Positions 53,333-64,000 of a DNA stretch of 64,000 bases are shown one piece after another (position 1 is the stretch's first letter; the number at the start of each line of letters is the position of its first letter). Under the pieces are notes generated by a model that worked only from the letters and a program-made list of their open reading frames with translations, had not been told where the DNA came from and did not search any database. A program made the translations under genes and the position numbers. This stretch comes from Puccinellia tenuiflora (lineage: Eukaryota > Streptophyta > Magnoliopsida > Poales > Poaceae), in NCBI GenBank assembly GCA_012064385.1, contig QRDG01000628.1:340716-404715 (forward strand). The letters run 5' to 3'.

Positions 53333-53960
53333 CCGATGAGCTCTTCGATGGAGAGCGTGTCGAGGTCGAGCAGGATCTCGATGGAGCATGCCATCTGCGA
53401 GAACTTCTTGGGCACAACGGAGAGGAACTTACGAACGACCTCCGGCTCGCCGATGGTGACTCCGAGTACGCCGAGCTGCGACACGAGGGACGACAGGCGC
53501 ATGCCGAAGTCATCGATGTCCTTGCCGTCCGCGAACTTGATGCACTAGAGCTGCTTCTTCAGCGCCGTTGCCTTCGCCTCACGCACCCGGGTTACCCCGA
53601 GTCGCATCGTCTTCACTGTGTCCCAAGCTTCCTTCGCCGTCTTCTTGGCGGCGAGGGTGGAGATCATCTCCGGCGGGACGGAGCGCAGCAGGTACTCCAT
53701 TGCTGCGCGGTCCGTCTCGCGCTCCGGCGTCCCGTCGCTGACGGCGACCCAGACCTGTTGCGCCTCCAACATGACCTGCATAAGGAGGGCCCAGTCCACG
53801 TAGTTCGACCGTGTGAGCATCGGCCGTGAACCACCGGAATCACGGACAACTCGCTGGAGCACCACCGAGCTTCCGCCGACCTTTTGCTCCTCCTCCGCAA
53901 GCTTGCCTGCTCCGGAAACGAGCGCCTGTCTCCGGTGCCATCTCCGGCGAGCTCTCAAAC
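53333..53960 (-). pseudogene. Copia gag, N-terminal part (first half of a split gene)
   Basis: UBN2-type copia gag: RPMLTRSNYVDWALLMQVML, AAKKTAKEAWDTVKTMRLG, a TAG at 53545 (after ALKKQL), then FADGKDIDDFGMRLSSLVSQ, LDLDTLSIEELIGRL. The gypsy element interrupts after GRL, and the reading resumes at 44687. Confidence 0.85.
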
Positions 53961-53981
53961 TCACAAGGATCTGATACCAAT

Positions 53982-54483
53982 TGTTGGGCCCTAATGTGAA
54001 TCGCAAAAGTGAGAGAGCAAGAGAGGAGAGCACCGGGAGAGAGGGACAAGGGGAGGTGTGTTTGTGTGGACTACCATATTTGCCTCAATTTTCTCTTCTC
54101 TATTCCTCCCTTTAAATAGCCGGCCGGGGTAAGCCGCTTACAAGAGTCAACTATCCCGTCACATCTTACTTGACGTGGCGGGTCTTACACTATGTCATGT
54201 CATACCGCCACTGTTGACGACGTCATGACACGAGTTCACTGTGGATGACGCCACAGACTCTTCTACACTGTAGTTGACGTCTAGCACGTCCTATCTACTT
54301 ACTCTACTGTATGAACTGTACAATGCACCTGCCAGACCTGATAACAACTCGAGTCCCGGTTACTACTACTGTCGAGTTAGAACAGCCTCCGACTCCCGAG
54401 TCGGCACACTTGCCCGGGTCCCACGGACCCGACAGACTATCGACTCCTCCGGAGTCGGCCTAGAACACAAGCCTATTCCAACA
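53982..54483 (-). mobile_element. Copia LTR
   Basis: Plus-strand ends TGTTGGGCCC and CCAACA, 502 bp, beside a Met-tRNA-type primer site (TTGGTATCAGATCC on the minus strand, 53968-53981). A TATA-like TTTAAATAG lies near 54111-54119. The partner LTR is missing. Confidence 0.8.
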
Positions 54484-55195
54484 CTTTTTGGGACGGAGAG
54501 AGTAGTTCTTATTAGTACTATCAGTAGAACATGTCAGTTTGTACATGACGGACGGTAAATTCCCCATGTAGAAAATGACTCACATATGTTCCATTTCTTT
54601 CCAATCTGGGTGTTCCGCAAGGATACCAGGACAATCCTCTCCGGGAAGGATTTATTCAAGGACACACTGAAGAAAGCATCACATGTGTACGTCCATGGAT
54701 GTTCAGTACTAACCCCAAGCTTTCTCGAGCATTTGTTCTACTAGTAATGCGTACAATGCACGCTTGAATCAAAAGTATACAAACTTAGCCCATTATTGTA
54801 GATACAAAATAATAATAACAACCCTTCTCATATTGTAAACACTAATCAAACATCAGCAGTTTTGATCATGTTTTTCCACAAGCTACCAGACTCCAATGAT
54901 AGAGTTGGCAAAGGTTATTTTTACGTGGCTGATATATGCATATAGTGTATGTTCAGATGTGTGCAAGGAATCATATGATCAGGATATTGGCAGAGGAAAA
55001 ATATTGTATCTCATTACTGTAATACATAATTCAGAAGGATAGGCTATAGAAATTATTACCGTGGAAAAAATCATGAAATAGACCTTTGTTGGGATCATGG
55101 GCGCCCAAGGTGGAAAAAATATTGTATCTCATGCACAAGTCATGCAAAGTACATGATGCTATTACCTAGTAGTACAATTATGAGAAGCATCAATA
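54484..55195. other. Short intergenic piece with half a Stowaway
   Basis: Starts 'ctttttgggacggagagagta' (54484-54504), which is the right end of a Stowaway MITE. The left half is missing at the copia border. The rest is A/T-rich with no gene. Confidence 0.5.
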
Positions 55196-55239
55196 CACTA
55201 GTAGAAAATGAGGCTTTGCGAAGGGGGCTGGAGAGCCAG

Positions 55240-55510
55240 TAGTCCCGGTTGCAACACCACCCGGGACCAATGGTCCCGGTTCGACCTGTCTCCGCGCCGT
55301 GAGCCAATAGTCCCGGTTGGGCTGGAGGCATTAGTCCCGGTTCGGGCTACCAACCGGGACTAAAGCGCCGGCAGAGCATTAGTCCCGGTTGGTAGCCCGA
55401 ACCGGGACTAATAGTGGGGGCATTAGTCCCGGTTCGGGCTATCAACCGGGACTAAAGCTCCGGCAGAGCATTAGTCCCGGTTGGTAGCCCGAACTGGGAC
55501 TAATAGTCCC
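55240..55510. repeat. CACTA-3 subterminal repeats
   Basis: About a dozen AGTCCCGGTT motifs in both directions, with a longer inverted pair around 'ggttcgggctaccaaccggg' (55336-55405). Confidence 0.95.
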
Positions 55511-55857
55511 CTGCCTATAAAGCCATCAGCCAGCCGATCTACTCATCTATTTTTTTCTGCTAGGAGGTGTGAGAGGTGGGTGCTAGTTTTTTTTCCTTTG
55601 CTATGCACTAGAAGTGTTCAATGAAATGCCCGAGCCACATTTCAGTTCACACAAAATGATATGAGGTGCCCGAGCCACCCTTATGCTTTGTCCTCTCTCT
55701 TTCCTCCGATCGATCGAGGTTAATTAGCAACCCAGCTTTGTCTTTTAATTTCATCTGTAATTGATACAAATTTTGCATGTGTCGATATACGGTGGTCATT
55801 TCAGTATTGAACATGTATTTTAATTGTATTTGATAAACTTAATTATATGATATGCAG

Positions 55858-58546
55858 ATGGATGCCCGGCGGTGATGGATGTACGGCGATCGACGCAGTT
55901 CCGATTTTCTTGCAGGCTTGCATAAATTTATCCATGTGGCTCAGACAAACAAAGAGGATGGTTTTATGCCTTGTCCATGTGTGGACTGTCGGAACGTTAA
56001 GGAGCACTCTTCCTCGAAAACCCTTCAAGGCCACCTGCTTCGGAGAGGTTTCATGCCCAGCTATAATTGTTGGACCAAGCACGGAGAAAGAGGGGTTATG
56101 ATGGAAGACGATGAAGACGAAAATGATGATGCGAACTATCGTATGTTCTCTGAAGAATACGGTGATACTGCGATGGAAGACAATGAAGAAGAAGGAGCTG
56201 AAGAACAACGGACGCCAGATGAGCATGCTGATGGTCTTGGTCGGGTCATTTCCGATGTACAAGGAGAATGCGATACAGAAAAGGAGAAGCTGAAGTTGGA
56301 GGCCATGCTAGAGGATCACAAAAAGTTGTTGTACCCAAATTGCGAAGATGGCAGCACAAAGCTCGGTACCACACTGGAATTGCTGAAATGGAAGGCAGAG
56401 ACTGGTTTATCTGACAAGGGATTTGAAAAGTTACTGAAAATAATGAAGCCGAAGCTTCCAAAGGATAACGAACTGCCCGAGACTACGTACGAAGCAAAGC
56501 AGGCTATCTGCCCTCTAGGATTAGATGTGCAGAAGATACATGCATGCATCAATGATTGCATCCTTTACCGCGGTGAGGAGTATGAGAATTTGGATGCATG
56601 TCCGGTATGCAATGCACTACGATACAAGATCAGACAAGATGATCCTGGTGAGGTTGAGGGTGATGACGAGCCCGTCAGGAAGAAGATTCCTGCTAAGGTT
56701 ATGTGGTATGCTCCTATAATACCACGGTTGAAACGTCTGTTCAGAAACAAAGAGCATGCCAGGTTGTTGCGATGGCACAAAGAAGAGCGTAAGAAAGACG
56801 GGAAGTTGAGACACCCCGCCGATGGGTCTCAATGGAGAAAAATCGAGAGAGAGTTCCCGGACTTTGCAGGTGACGCAAGGAACTTATGGTTTGGTCTAAG
56901 TACAGACGGTATGAATCCTTTTGGGGAGCAGAGCTGCAGTCACAGCACCTGGCCCGTGACTCTATGTATCTACAACCTTCCTTCTTGGTTGTGCATGAAG
57001 CGGAAGTTCATTATGATGCCAGTTCTCATCCAAGGCCCGAAGCAACCCGGCAACGACATTGATGTGTACCTAAGGCCATTAGTTGATGAACTTTTGCAGT
57101 TGTGGGCCATACCAGGTGTACGTGTGTGGGATGAGCACAAACAGATGGAATTTGACCTACGAGCGTTGCTGTTCATAACCATCAATGATTGGCCTGCTCT
57201 TAGTAACATTTCAGGACAGTCAAACAAGGGATACAATGCATGCACGCACTGTTTAGATAAGACTAAAGGTACATATTTGGAAAAATGTAAGAAGGTCGTG
57301 TACCTGGGGTGTCGTCAATTTCTTTCAGGCAGTCACCCCGTAAGAAAGAAAGGCAAGTATTTCAATGGTGAGGCAGATCACCGGAAGAAGCCTAAGCTCC
57401 CTGATGGTGATGTTATATTTGGTATGGTCAAGGACATAGAAGTAATCTTTGGAAAGGGTCCTGGTGGTCATTCTGTTCCGAAAGACGTCGCTACCGGACA
57501 CGCGCCCATGTGGAAGAAGAAATCTATATTTTGGGAGCTACCCTATTGGAAAGTCCTAGAGGTTCGGTCTTCAATCGACGTGATGCACGTGACAAAGAAT
57601 ATTTGCGTAAACCTGCTAGGCTTCCTTGGCGTGTATGAGAAGACAAAAGATACAGCGGAAGCAAGGGAGGACCAGCAGCGTATGAAAACCCAAACAACAA
57701 GCATACGGATAAAGGGCGTCATTACTTAAGCAGCTACGCTCTTATGAAAGCAGAGAAGGAAATATTTTTTGAGTGCCTGAGCAGTATCAAGGTCCCGGCT
57801 GGCTTCTCGTCAAATATAAAGGGAATAATAAATATGGCAGATAAAAAATTCCAAAACCTAAAGTCTCATGATTGCCACGTGATTATGACGCAGTTGCTTC
57901 CGATTGCATTGAGGGGGCTTCTATCGGAAAATGTTCGAGTACCCATTGTGAAGCTATGTGCATTTCTCAATGCAATATCTCAGAAGGTAATCAATCCAGA
58001 AAGTCTGACAAGGTTACAGAAGCATGTGGCCCAATGTCTTGTTCGTTTTGAGTTGGTTTTCCCCCCATCATTTTTCAATATTATGACGCATCTCCTGGTT
58101 CACCTAGTCGACGAGATTGCAATTCTCGGTCCTGTATTTCTACACAATATGTTCCCCTTCGAGAGGTTCATGGAAGTCTTGAAGAAAATGTTCATAACCG
58201 TGCTAGGCCAGAAGGAAGCATCTCCAAAGGCTATGGAACAAAGGAGGTCATTGAGTTTTGTGTTGACTTTATTCCCGACATTAAGTCGATTGGTCTTCCT
58301 GAATCGCGGCATGAGGGGAGACTTAGTGGAAAAGGCACGCTAGGAAAAAAAGCAATGATATGTAGGGACGGGCATTCTTTCACTCAGGCACACTACACAG
58401 TTCTACAAAGTTCCACCTTCGTGGCTCCGTATATCGAGGTACACAAGAATAGTGTACGCCCAGGGAAGCCTGACTCATGGATTAAACAAAAACACATGGA
58501 GACTTTCGGCAGTTGGTTGCGATTACATCTCATGATGTCGGAGAAT
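55858..58546 (+). pseudogene. CACTA-3 transposase (TNP2-like), broken
   Basis: The ATG at 55858 follows an intron-type TATGCAG and gives MDARR then TGA (55873-55875), after which the frame is open from 55879 to 57729. Order: transposase-associated zinc domain (MPCPCVDCRNVKEHSSSKTL), acidic linker, TNP2 core (CPLGLDVQKIHACINDC, CPVCNALRYK, FGLSTDGMNPFGEQSCSHST, GPKQPGNDIDVYL, ACTHCLDKT). A shift near 57690-57730 leads into the DUF4218-like part (FQNLKSHDCHVIMTQLLPIA, FPPSFFNIMTHLLVHLVDEI). A one-base loss near 58185 moves the frame again. The DUF4216 part is missing. Confidence 0.9.
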
Positions 58547-59339
58547 TGTCCCCAGGAACTGGGGGTGTCTCCAAGGTATCGTGCAAGGGGCTGAACACGG
58601 AGTCAAACAATCCACAACGTGCTCCGGCGACGGTGCTCGTCAGGCTCGCTGCGGACGACACTGCAGAGATTGACACAAGGTCTTACCCAGGTTCAGGGCC
58701 CTCTTGTGGAGGTAAAACCCCTACGTCCTGCTTTGGTGTATTGCACTGCTTGGAGAGTTTACAGTACAAGGAGAGCTTGTCGAGCTCGAGGTGTCTAACA
58801 ATGGCTACTTGCTAGGCTTCAGATCTAGGGTTAGAGTCCAACCAGGAAGCGAACCCTTTGCTTGGGCGTGCTCCTCCCCCTTTTATAGGCGTCCTGGACC
58901 TCTTCCGCCCAAACATTTGGGCGGGAAGGGTTACCACATGGCGACGAAGGAGGAGGCGCGATGCACCGTAAAGGTGAAGTCCACCATAAAGGTAAAACTC
59001 GTGGACGCGGTCCACGGCAGGGGAACGGCGTCACCAAAGCTGAAAAGGGGCACCGACCAGCTGGACAGTGGGCTGGCGCTTGCCGAGGTGGGAGGTGGCC
59101 CACGGTGACGTCGTCCTTGGAGCGTAGCTGCAGACTGTCCCCTTGTCACCAAAGAGGCAATACTCGTTGTCCGCTTTGCTTGGCTCCGCTTTGTTGAGTG
59201 CTTTATACATGGAAATGGCAACTGCGGCGTCGTCGTCATCGCGCGTAGGCACGCGCGTCACCCTGCACATGGCGCAGAGCCCATGTGCGCTCTGCCGCGG
59301 GGGCAGAGATGGCTTCGCGAGGAAGGTGCTTCGCGAGGG
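58547..59339 (-). mobile_element. Gypsy LTR fragment, minus orientation
   Basis: Plus-strand TGTCCCC at 58547. Inverted LTR hallmarks: the complement of 'gcaggacgtaggggttttacct' (58705-58730), related to the LTR at 3205-3729, and on the minus strand a TATA box in GCCTATAAAAGGGGGAG (58890-58874). The right limit is uncertain. The region to 59339 has no other recognisable content. Confidence 0.55.
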
Positions 59340-60315
59340 GACGATGCCGGAATCCCTCGTCGGCGCAGCAGCGGTTTTGAGGGTGCAGCACCTGGTGGCC
59401 GCCAACACCCACGAGCTCGGCGCTACCAGCATAGCGCCTGGCGGCAGCAAGGTCAGTGTGGGGTACTACCCCGTCTTCCTCCACACACTCTAAACCGGCC
59501 TCGCCAAGCCCTTTAGCTTGGTCCTTAGCGGAATCGCGGGCGGCGTCGGAGACGCCTTGTCGAGGAGCGATCCCTCGCCAAGGGAGAGAACCCTTGTCGA
59601 CGAGGAAAACCCTTCGCGAGGGGAGAAATCCTCGCGAGGCTCGCCAGGCTTGGAGAGCCTGGTCCTTAGTGAAAATCATCCAAAGAATCTTGTGGGCCCT
59701 GGCAGGCCGGCCCGTGGTACCCTGGTTTCCACTGTGCCGACAGTAGCCCCCGGGCCCGCGATGGGCACGCCGAGGCCCATGACGAAGGCGAAACGTCGAG
59801 GGGCCAAAGATGCCTAACAGGGCCGCAACACGTGTCACGCGGCGATTGCGCCCGCGGCCACGATCTCCTCGGCTCCAACGGGCGACGTGGCGGGGCCCGC
59901 CACGACTCGGGCGCTGGTCAATAAAGCCTGGGCGTGCAGACGGCGCCCATCACTTCTCCCATTACTCCTGCGCAAACTTCTCCAAAAACCTCTTCTTCCT
60001 CCCAGAGCTCGCCGCCTCCGAGGTCTCCGCCTTCGAGTTTTTCTTCCGGCGACCATGGCTCCCAAGAGGGCAACCGACGGCCAGAAGGGCAAGCCCGCGA
60101 TGCAGACCGGCACGTCTGCGGCGGCGGCGCGGGGCGCCGCGCCCCAGGGGACAATGCCGGAATCCCTCGTCGGCGCAGCAGCGGTTTCCAGGGTGCAGCA
60201 CCTGGTGGCCGCCAACACCCACGAGCTCGGCGCTACCAGCATAGTGCCTGGCGGCAGCAAGGTCAGTGTGGGGTACTACCCCGTCTTCCTCCACACACTC
60301 TACACCGGCCTCGTT
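59340..60315. repeat. Direct duplication of about 165 bp within gypsy sequence
   Basis: 59340-59505 and 60150-60315 match with only a few differences, offset 810 bp. The right copy is inside the ORF at 60055-61095. The left copy encodes the same peptide (MPESLVGAAAV...HTL) but has a TAA where the right copy has TAC. Confidence 0.9.
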
Positions 60316-61095
60316 CCTCCCTTCTCCAGCTTCCTCCTTGCGATCATTGAAGCGTACCGGATCCAGCTCCTTCATCTCCACCCCAACTCCGTGCTCATTC
60401 TCGCCATCTTTGCCTACCTCTGCGAGGCATACGTCGGTGTCCACCCCTCGGTGGCCCTCTTCCGCAGCTTCTACTCCCTCCGGAGCACCAAGTCGGACGA
60501 ACGGCTTGGATGCATCTCCTTCCGCATCGCCGCCGCCAGAAGTGAGGAATACATTCCCATCGCGTGGCAGGGCGAGAACGCCATCACCGAGGTGACGAAG
60601 AAGGTGGACAAGTTCCGCGAGAAGTGGCTCTTTGTCGACGCTACGGCCGCACACCCCCTCCTGGAGGTGCCCGAGGGGCCGCCGAGGAAGTGGGCGCGCT
60701 GGGCGAGCGCGGAGTTCAGGGGCCCGAGGCTTGACGCAGTGTACGGGTACATCCGATACATCCGCGAGGCAGGGGTCACTGGCCAGATGGTGGCGAAGGA
60801 CTTCACGAGGCGCCGGATCGCCCCCCTCCAACGGCACGCCGAGCCGGTGTGGCGCTACGACGGCAAGGGGGACGCAATGCGCCTCAGCAGGGACGGCTTC
60901 GCGCCTGAGGTGCTACGCCAGATCATGGGCGTCCTCTTCACGACGTCAGAGGTCCCGTCCGCCAAGAAGGAGGCGGCCAAGCCGCTCATTGTCTTCGCCG
61001 AAGAAAGCATCGAGGAGCAGCGCGCGCGCATGCCCTCGTTCGACGAGTGGGGGATTGTGCCCGCGGGGCACCGCGGGCCTCGCCCTCACTACTAG
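60055..61095 (+). pseudogene. Gypsy-type internal ORF (Transposase_28-like), 3' end cut by CACTA-4
   Basis: The ATG at 60055 has a good context (GACCATGG). The product (346 residues) has a basic start, then the conserved block PFSSFLLAIIEAYRIQLLHL, HPNSVLILAIFAYLCEAYVG, HPSVALFRSFYSLR, which I recognise from the 'putative gypsy-type transposon' domain upstream of gag in Tat-type grass elements. Function unknown. The stop (TAG at 61093-61095) is made by the CACTA-4 end CACTACTAG, so the real C-terminus is missing. Codons are strongly GC-rich. Confidence 0.75.
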
Positions 61096-61350
61096 GGAAA
61101 CCCTTACCGCCGGCGGCCAAAATTGGGTTATCCCCGGCGGTTTGCAAACCGCCGGCGACCACCTCGCCGGTGGTAATACCTTACCGCCGGCGGTTTGTAA
61201 ACCGCTGGGGGTAACCCTGGTTAGCGCCGGCTATTTATGCCAACCGCCGGGGGTAACCAAAGTTAGCGCCGGCAGTTTTGATCAAACCGCCGGGGGTATA
61301 TTGTTACCGCCGGCTGTTTCCAAGTTTCCCAAACCGCCAGCGGTAATATT
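61087..61350. repeat. CACTA-4 subterminal repeats
   Basis: Eight or more copies of a motif around ACCGCCGG / CCGGCGGT with GGGGGTAAC / GTTACC spacers, in both directions. Confidence 0.85.
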
Positions 61351-62460
61351 TGACAGGAGCAAAAAAAAAACTCGAATTACACAGAATATGCAGAATATAC
61401 ATGAATATTGTTTGAATTTTACATGATCCGAGTTCATCAGACGCAGCCTCACGAAACTAAATTCCACCATGAACTGCAACGAAGTTTTGGTACTCCCTCC
61501 GATCCTCTGTTTTATTTCCAACGAACAAATTATTGAACAAGTGCATGAATTTCTTCAAATTATGTCTAACTAATAGGATGTGAGCTCGCATATTCACAGA
61601 AACGTGGAGATTATGATCCAACAAATTCCACCGTGGAAGCTCGGGTGTATCTAAGCACCATACCAAATCTTGCACAACCTGAAAAAGAAGCCAAGTACGA
61701 CGGAAAAAAGTAATCAAATACTAAGCTTATTGTAAATTACAAAAAAAGTACATGGTTTGATCAGGAATCATCAAACTAAAACATCAATTACTGAAAGAAA
61801 GAAAAATAGCACAAGGATAAATCCGATCTATATAATAAGTTCTGAGCATGATGAACATAAGAGAAAGAGCATTTCTATCATGATTTACTGAGAGAAAGAA
61901 AAGAGTACAAGAATAAATACGAGCTATATCATAAGTACGTGAGTACGATGAACATAAGTTATTGGCATTGAAATCAACATTTGCATAGACGAGCATCAAG
62001 ATAGAAGGGCTTGACAGTTAACTCTATGTCTAGTGTGTAGACTGCATCTCTGTTTTGTGTGTGCGTCTCCTATTCGATGTCTCTGTGTAGCTAACTGAAT
62101 GAGAACCTCAAATTATGAGGAAAAAAACTACAGACATTGCAAAAATAGACAACCATGATTGCCTCAGAAAAACAAAATTCGTATGAAGGAAACACCGGAC
62201 ATTAGGTTCAGGCAGAGAGGGGGCTAGCATAGTGCAGACTGGTTTGGTACCAAATAGTTCATATAAAATGAATTTGTGAAGCATTCAAACAGATATGTCC
62301 ATCAGGGATTCAGACATGCCTTTAATCTGACAAAATAACCATTAAGGTAATGTTGTGCATCAAGGTTTAATTCACACAATCACACATTCACAGATCACAG
62401 GTAATGACACGCATCTAATTAATTTAATAAGGTAGCAATATGGTATAAAAAAATCAGACA
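61351..62460. other. A/T-rich interior of CACTA-4, no gene recognised
   Basis: A minus-strand frame 61717-61457 (FQVVQDLVWCLDTPELPRWN) has exon-like composition with an acceptor-like TTTTTCAG before it and GTGGAATTTAG after it. It matches nothing I know. Otherwise no signal. Confidence 0.35.
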
Positions 62461-63250
62461 CTCACATGATGTTCTTAGCAGAGACGGCAGCGGAACCGGC
62501 AGCAGCTATCCCAACGTGTGCTTGATGTAGAAGTACGAAGTAGTGCCCATCCACACGGATACGCCCATGGATTTGGCTGCTCCCTGGATGCTGGAGGAAG
62601 AAGATCGAGCCAGTAGGCCACGTCGTCGGAGTCCATCAGAGTTGCCGAGCAGGGATAAGGCCGCCGGAGCAGGGCCGGCCGCCCAAAGCAGAGACAAGGC
62701 GCAGCTGCGCTGGGGCAGGGACTGGCGGCGGGGCGTCGGGGCTTCGCGGCGGGCAGGGCGTGGCGGTGGCCGGAGGCCCGGAGTGGCAGGTCGGGGCGGG
62801 GCGGGGCGGTGGCCGGCGGGGGCTGGCCGGGCGGGGATTTGCGGCGCGGGGAGATTAGGGTAGGGGAGTTGCGGCGCGGCGAGCACGGACGGGTCGAGGG
62901 AGGGTCGGGCGAGGGCTGGCGAGGGCGGGTCGCGGCGAGGGCGCGGCGAGGGTGAGGGTCGGCGACGGTGGGGCGCGGCGAGATCGAGAGAGAGCAGGGG
63001 ATCGAGACGAGCATCGTTTCGTCGATCTATTTTTTTTTCCGCCAAAAGTGAGGGGGGTCGGCCGACCAGGCTCGACCCCCTAGTGGCGCCGCCACTGGGA
63101 GAGAGGGAGGGAGGGGAGAGGGGGCTCACCTGCGGCGGAAGGGGTGGCGGCGCTGGCTCCACGCGGACGGGGGCGGATCTGGAGAGAAAGGGAAATGAGA
63201 GAGGAGAGAGGAGAGAAAGGGCGTGCAAGTAGACTTAGAGAGGAGAGAAA
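62461..63250. other. GC-rich block, probably a CACTA-4 promoter/leader region
   Basis: A minus-strand frame 63228-62506 (240 codons) is almost entirely Pro, Arg, Ala and Ser, as expected from composition. Its last 45 codons (GAAKSMGVSVWMGTTSYFYI) look less biased. Similar GC-rich blocks precede genes in CACTA-1 and -2. The region 63180-63250 is a GGAGAGA-rich leader-like stretch. No function assigned. Confidence 0.3.
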
Positions 63251-64000
63251 GAGCATCTCAGCGGCGTTCCCAGGTTCGAAGGCGAAACAGCTCAAAAAAT
63301 GGCAAAATTCGACCAAATTTAACGATAATACAGGCGAAACTTAGAGATATTTATATATATAGGCGAATTCGAAGTTTTTTCGCCGAATTCTTGCATATAT
63401 TTGAATTCGGCGAGGCTAATACATAACGATTTTTAAAAAGACGGTGATCTACATGCCTAACTGGCGATAGATCACCATGTGTAGTCGCCGCCGTCGTCGC
63501 CGGAGGTGTCGTCGCCCTCGTCTTTCGGCGGCGGCGGAGGGTGAGCCTGGCTGCTGCATCCCTGGCCAGGGTCCCCGGCGAACCTGCGACGAGGCTGGGG
63601 CTGCTCGTCGTCGCTGGAGGAGATGGTGATGGCGCCGCGACGTTCGGCGGCCTCCTGGAGCAGGCGAAGCTGCATCTCCAGCTCCGTCTCCGCCCAATCC
63701 TGCCGCGACCAGGCGAGCGCCGAATCCATGTCGAGCTGCAGATCGGCGGGCTGCACGTCCTGCAGCGACCGAGCCAGCACCGACTGGATGAGGGCGGCGT
63801 CCTCGACGGGGTCGAGCTCCTCTTCCTTCGGCTCCAGCTTGACGCCGTTGCGCGGGCGGCGGCGCGGAGGAGAAGGGGCACGGTCGCCGATGACGATGCC
63901 GCGGTAGGCTCGTCCGCGTGTTCTCGGCGGCGTCCGCGGCTCCGGCTTTACGCGCACAGTCCCGCCCGGCGGTCGCGCGTAGGGTGCCGCGCGCGGCGTC
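63251..64000 (-). mobile_element. PIF/Harbinger-like element E, runs off the window
   Basis: Left end GAGCATCTCAGCGGCGTTCCC at 63251, then 'cgaaggcgaaac', A/T-rich sequence with 'gcgaattcgaagttttttcg' as in element A, then the minus-strand shared ORF. The preceding bases are AAA, not TTA, so the target site is unclear. Confidence 0.55.
63472..63957 (-). pseudogene. Element E ORF: shared TE-family protein, C-terminal part
   Basis: Reads YRGIVIGDRAPSPPRRRPRN, then VKLEPKEEELDPVEDAALIQ, a helix (ALAWSRQDWAETELEMQLRL), ITISSSDDEQPQPRRR and an acidic end GDDGGDYT. A shift at the end moves YRQLGM into another frame. In element A the same place reads GDYTRLYRHFGM. Upstream part is beyond the right edge. 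Confidence 0.65.

Larger units (their letters stand above)
55196..58546 (+). mobile_element. CACTA-3, a different CACTA family, right end lost
   Basis: Starts CACTAGTAGAAAATG at 55196. The subterminal motif is TAGTCCCGGTT / AACCGGGACTA, distinct from CACTA-1 and -2. Plus-strand transposase follows. It ends where a gypsy LTR begins near 58547, and no right end is seen. Confidence 0.9.
61087..63250. mobile_element. CACTA-4, left part, third CACTA family
   Basis: Starts CACTACTAGGGAAACCC at 61087 with its own subterminal motif (ACCGCCGGCGGTTT and variants). No transposase is seen. The right end is not found before element E. The end at 63250 is simply where element E starts. Confidence 0.65.

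Overview
The window looks like repeat-rich nuclear DNA from a large-genome grass, most likely Triticeae or a close relative. The evidence is four CACTA (En/Spm) elements with classic terminal repeats, Ty3/gypsy and Ty1/copia elements nested in one another, Stowaway MITEs, and plant-type introns. Family assignments come from reading motifs, not from searches. I find no complete host gene. The host-derived coding sequence I recognise consists of three broken fragments.

Layout. 1-3.7 kb: intergenic DNA with a foldback MITE, then two gypsy LTR fragments. 3.73-13.48 kb: CACTA-1, with a broken minus-strand transposase (TNP2-like) and a second minus-strand gene, Ulp1-like, that splices into an open 466-codon frame. 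13.5-18.75 kb: a collapsed gypsy element, a 923-bp assembly gap and a minus-strand copia gag with its LTR. 19.5-21.6 kb: a second foldback MITE, a fragment of the proteasome ubiquitin-receptor gene RPN13 with introns kept, and an unknown ORF. 22-33.9 kb: a cluster of small elements with GAGCATCTCC-like inverted ends and TTA target duplications (PIF/Harbinger-like). Most of them share one degenerate ORF family, and one instead carries part of a receptor-like kinase. 33.92-44.09 kb: CACTA-2, a sister of CACTA-1, carrying a piece of a CRM-domain (CFM3-like) chloroplast splicing-factor gene in antisense. 44.09-54.48 kb: a copia element with a complete, recently inserted gypsy element inside its gag (5-bp duplication GCCGG). 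55.2-58.5 kb: CACTA-3 with a broken plus-strand transposase. 58.5-61.1 kb: gypsy LTR and internal-ORF pieces. 61.09 kb onward: the left part of CACTA-4, then another member of the PIF/Harbinger-like family that runs off the right edge.

How the parts relate. CACTA-1 and CACTA-2 share the same plan. Both genes lie on the minus strand. Each gene is preceded by the same roughly 160-190-bp leader module, and between the genes sits an internal cluster of the same palindromic motif (TTCTGTGGCGCA / TGCGCCACAGAA) that fills the element ends. The order of events around 33-54 kb can be read from the nesting: PIF-like element F first, then the foldback MITE and CACTA-2 inside it, then copia, then gypsy. 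The main novelty is the repeated capture of host gene pieces by different DNA transposons and the local family of TTA-flanked elements with a shared ORF of unknown function.
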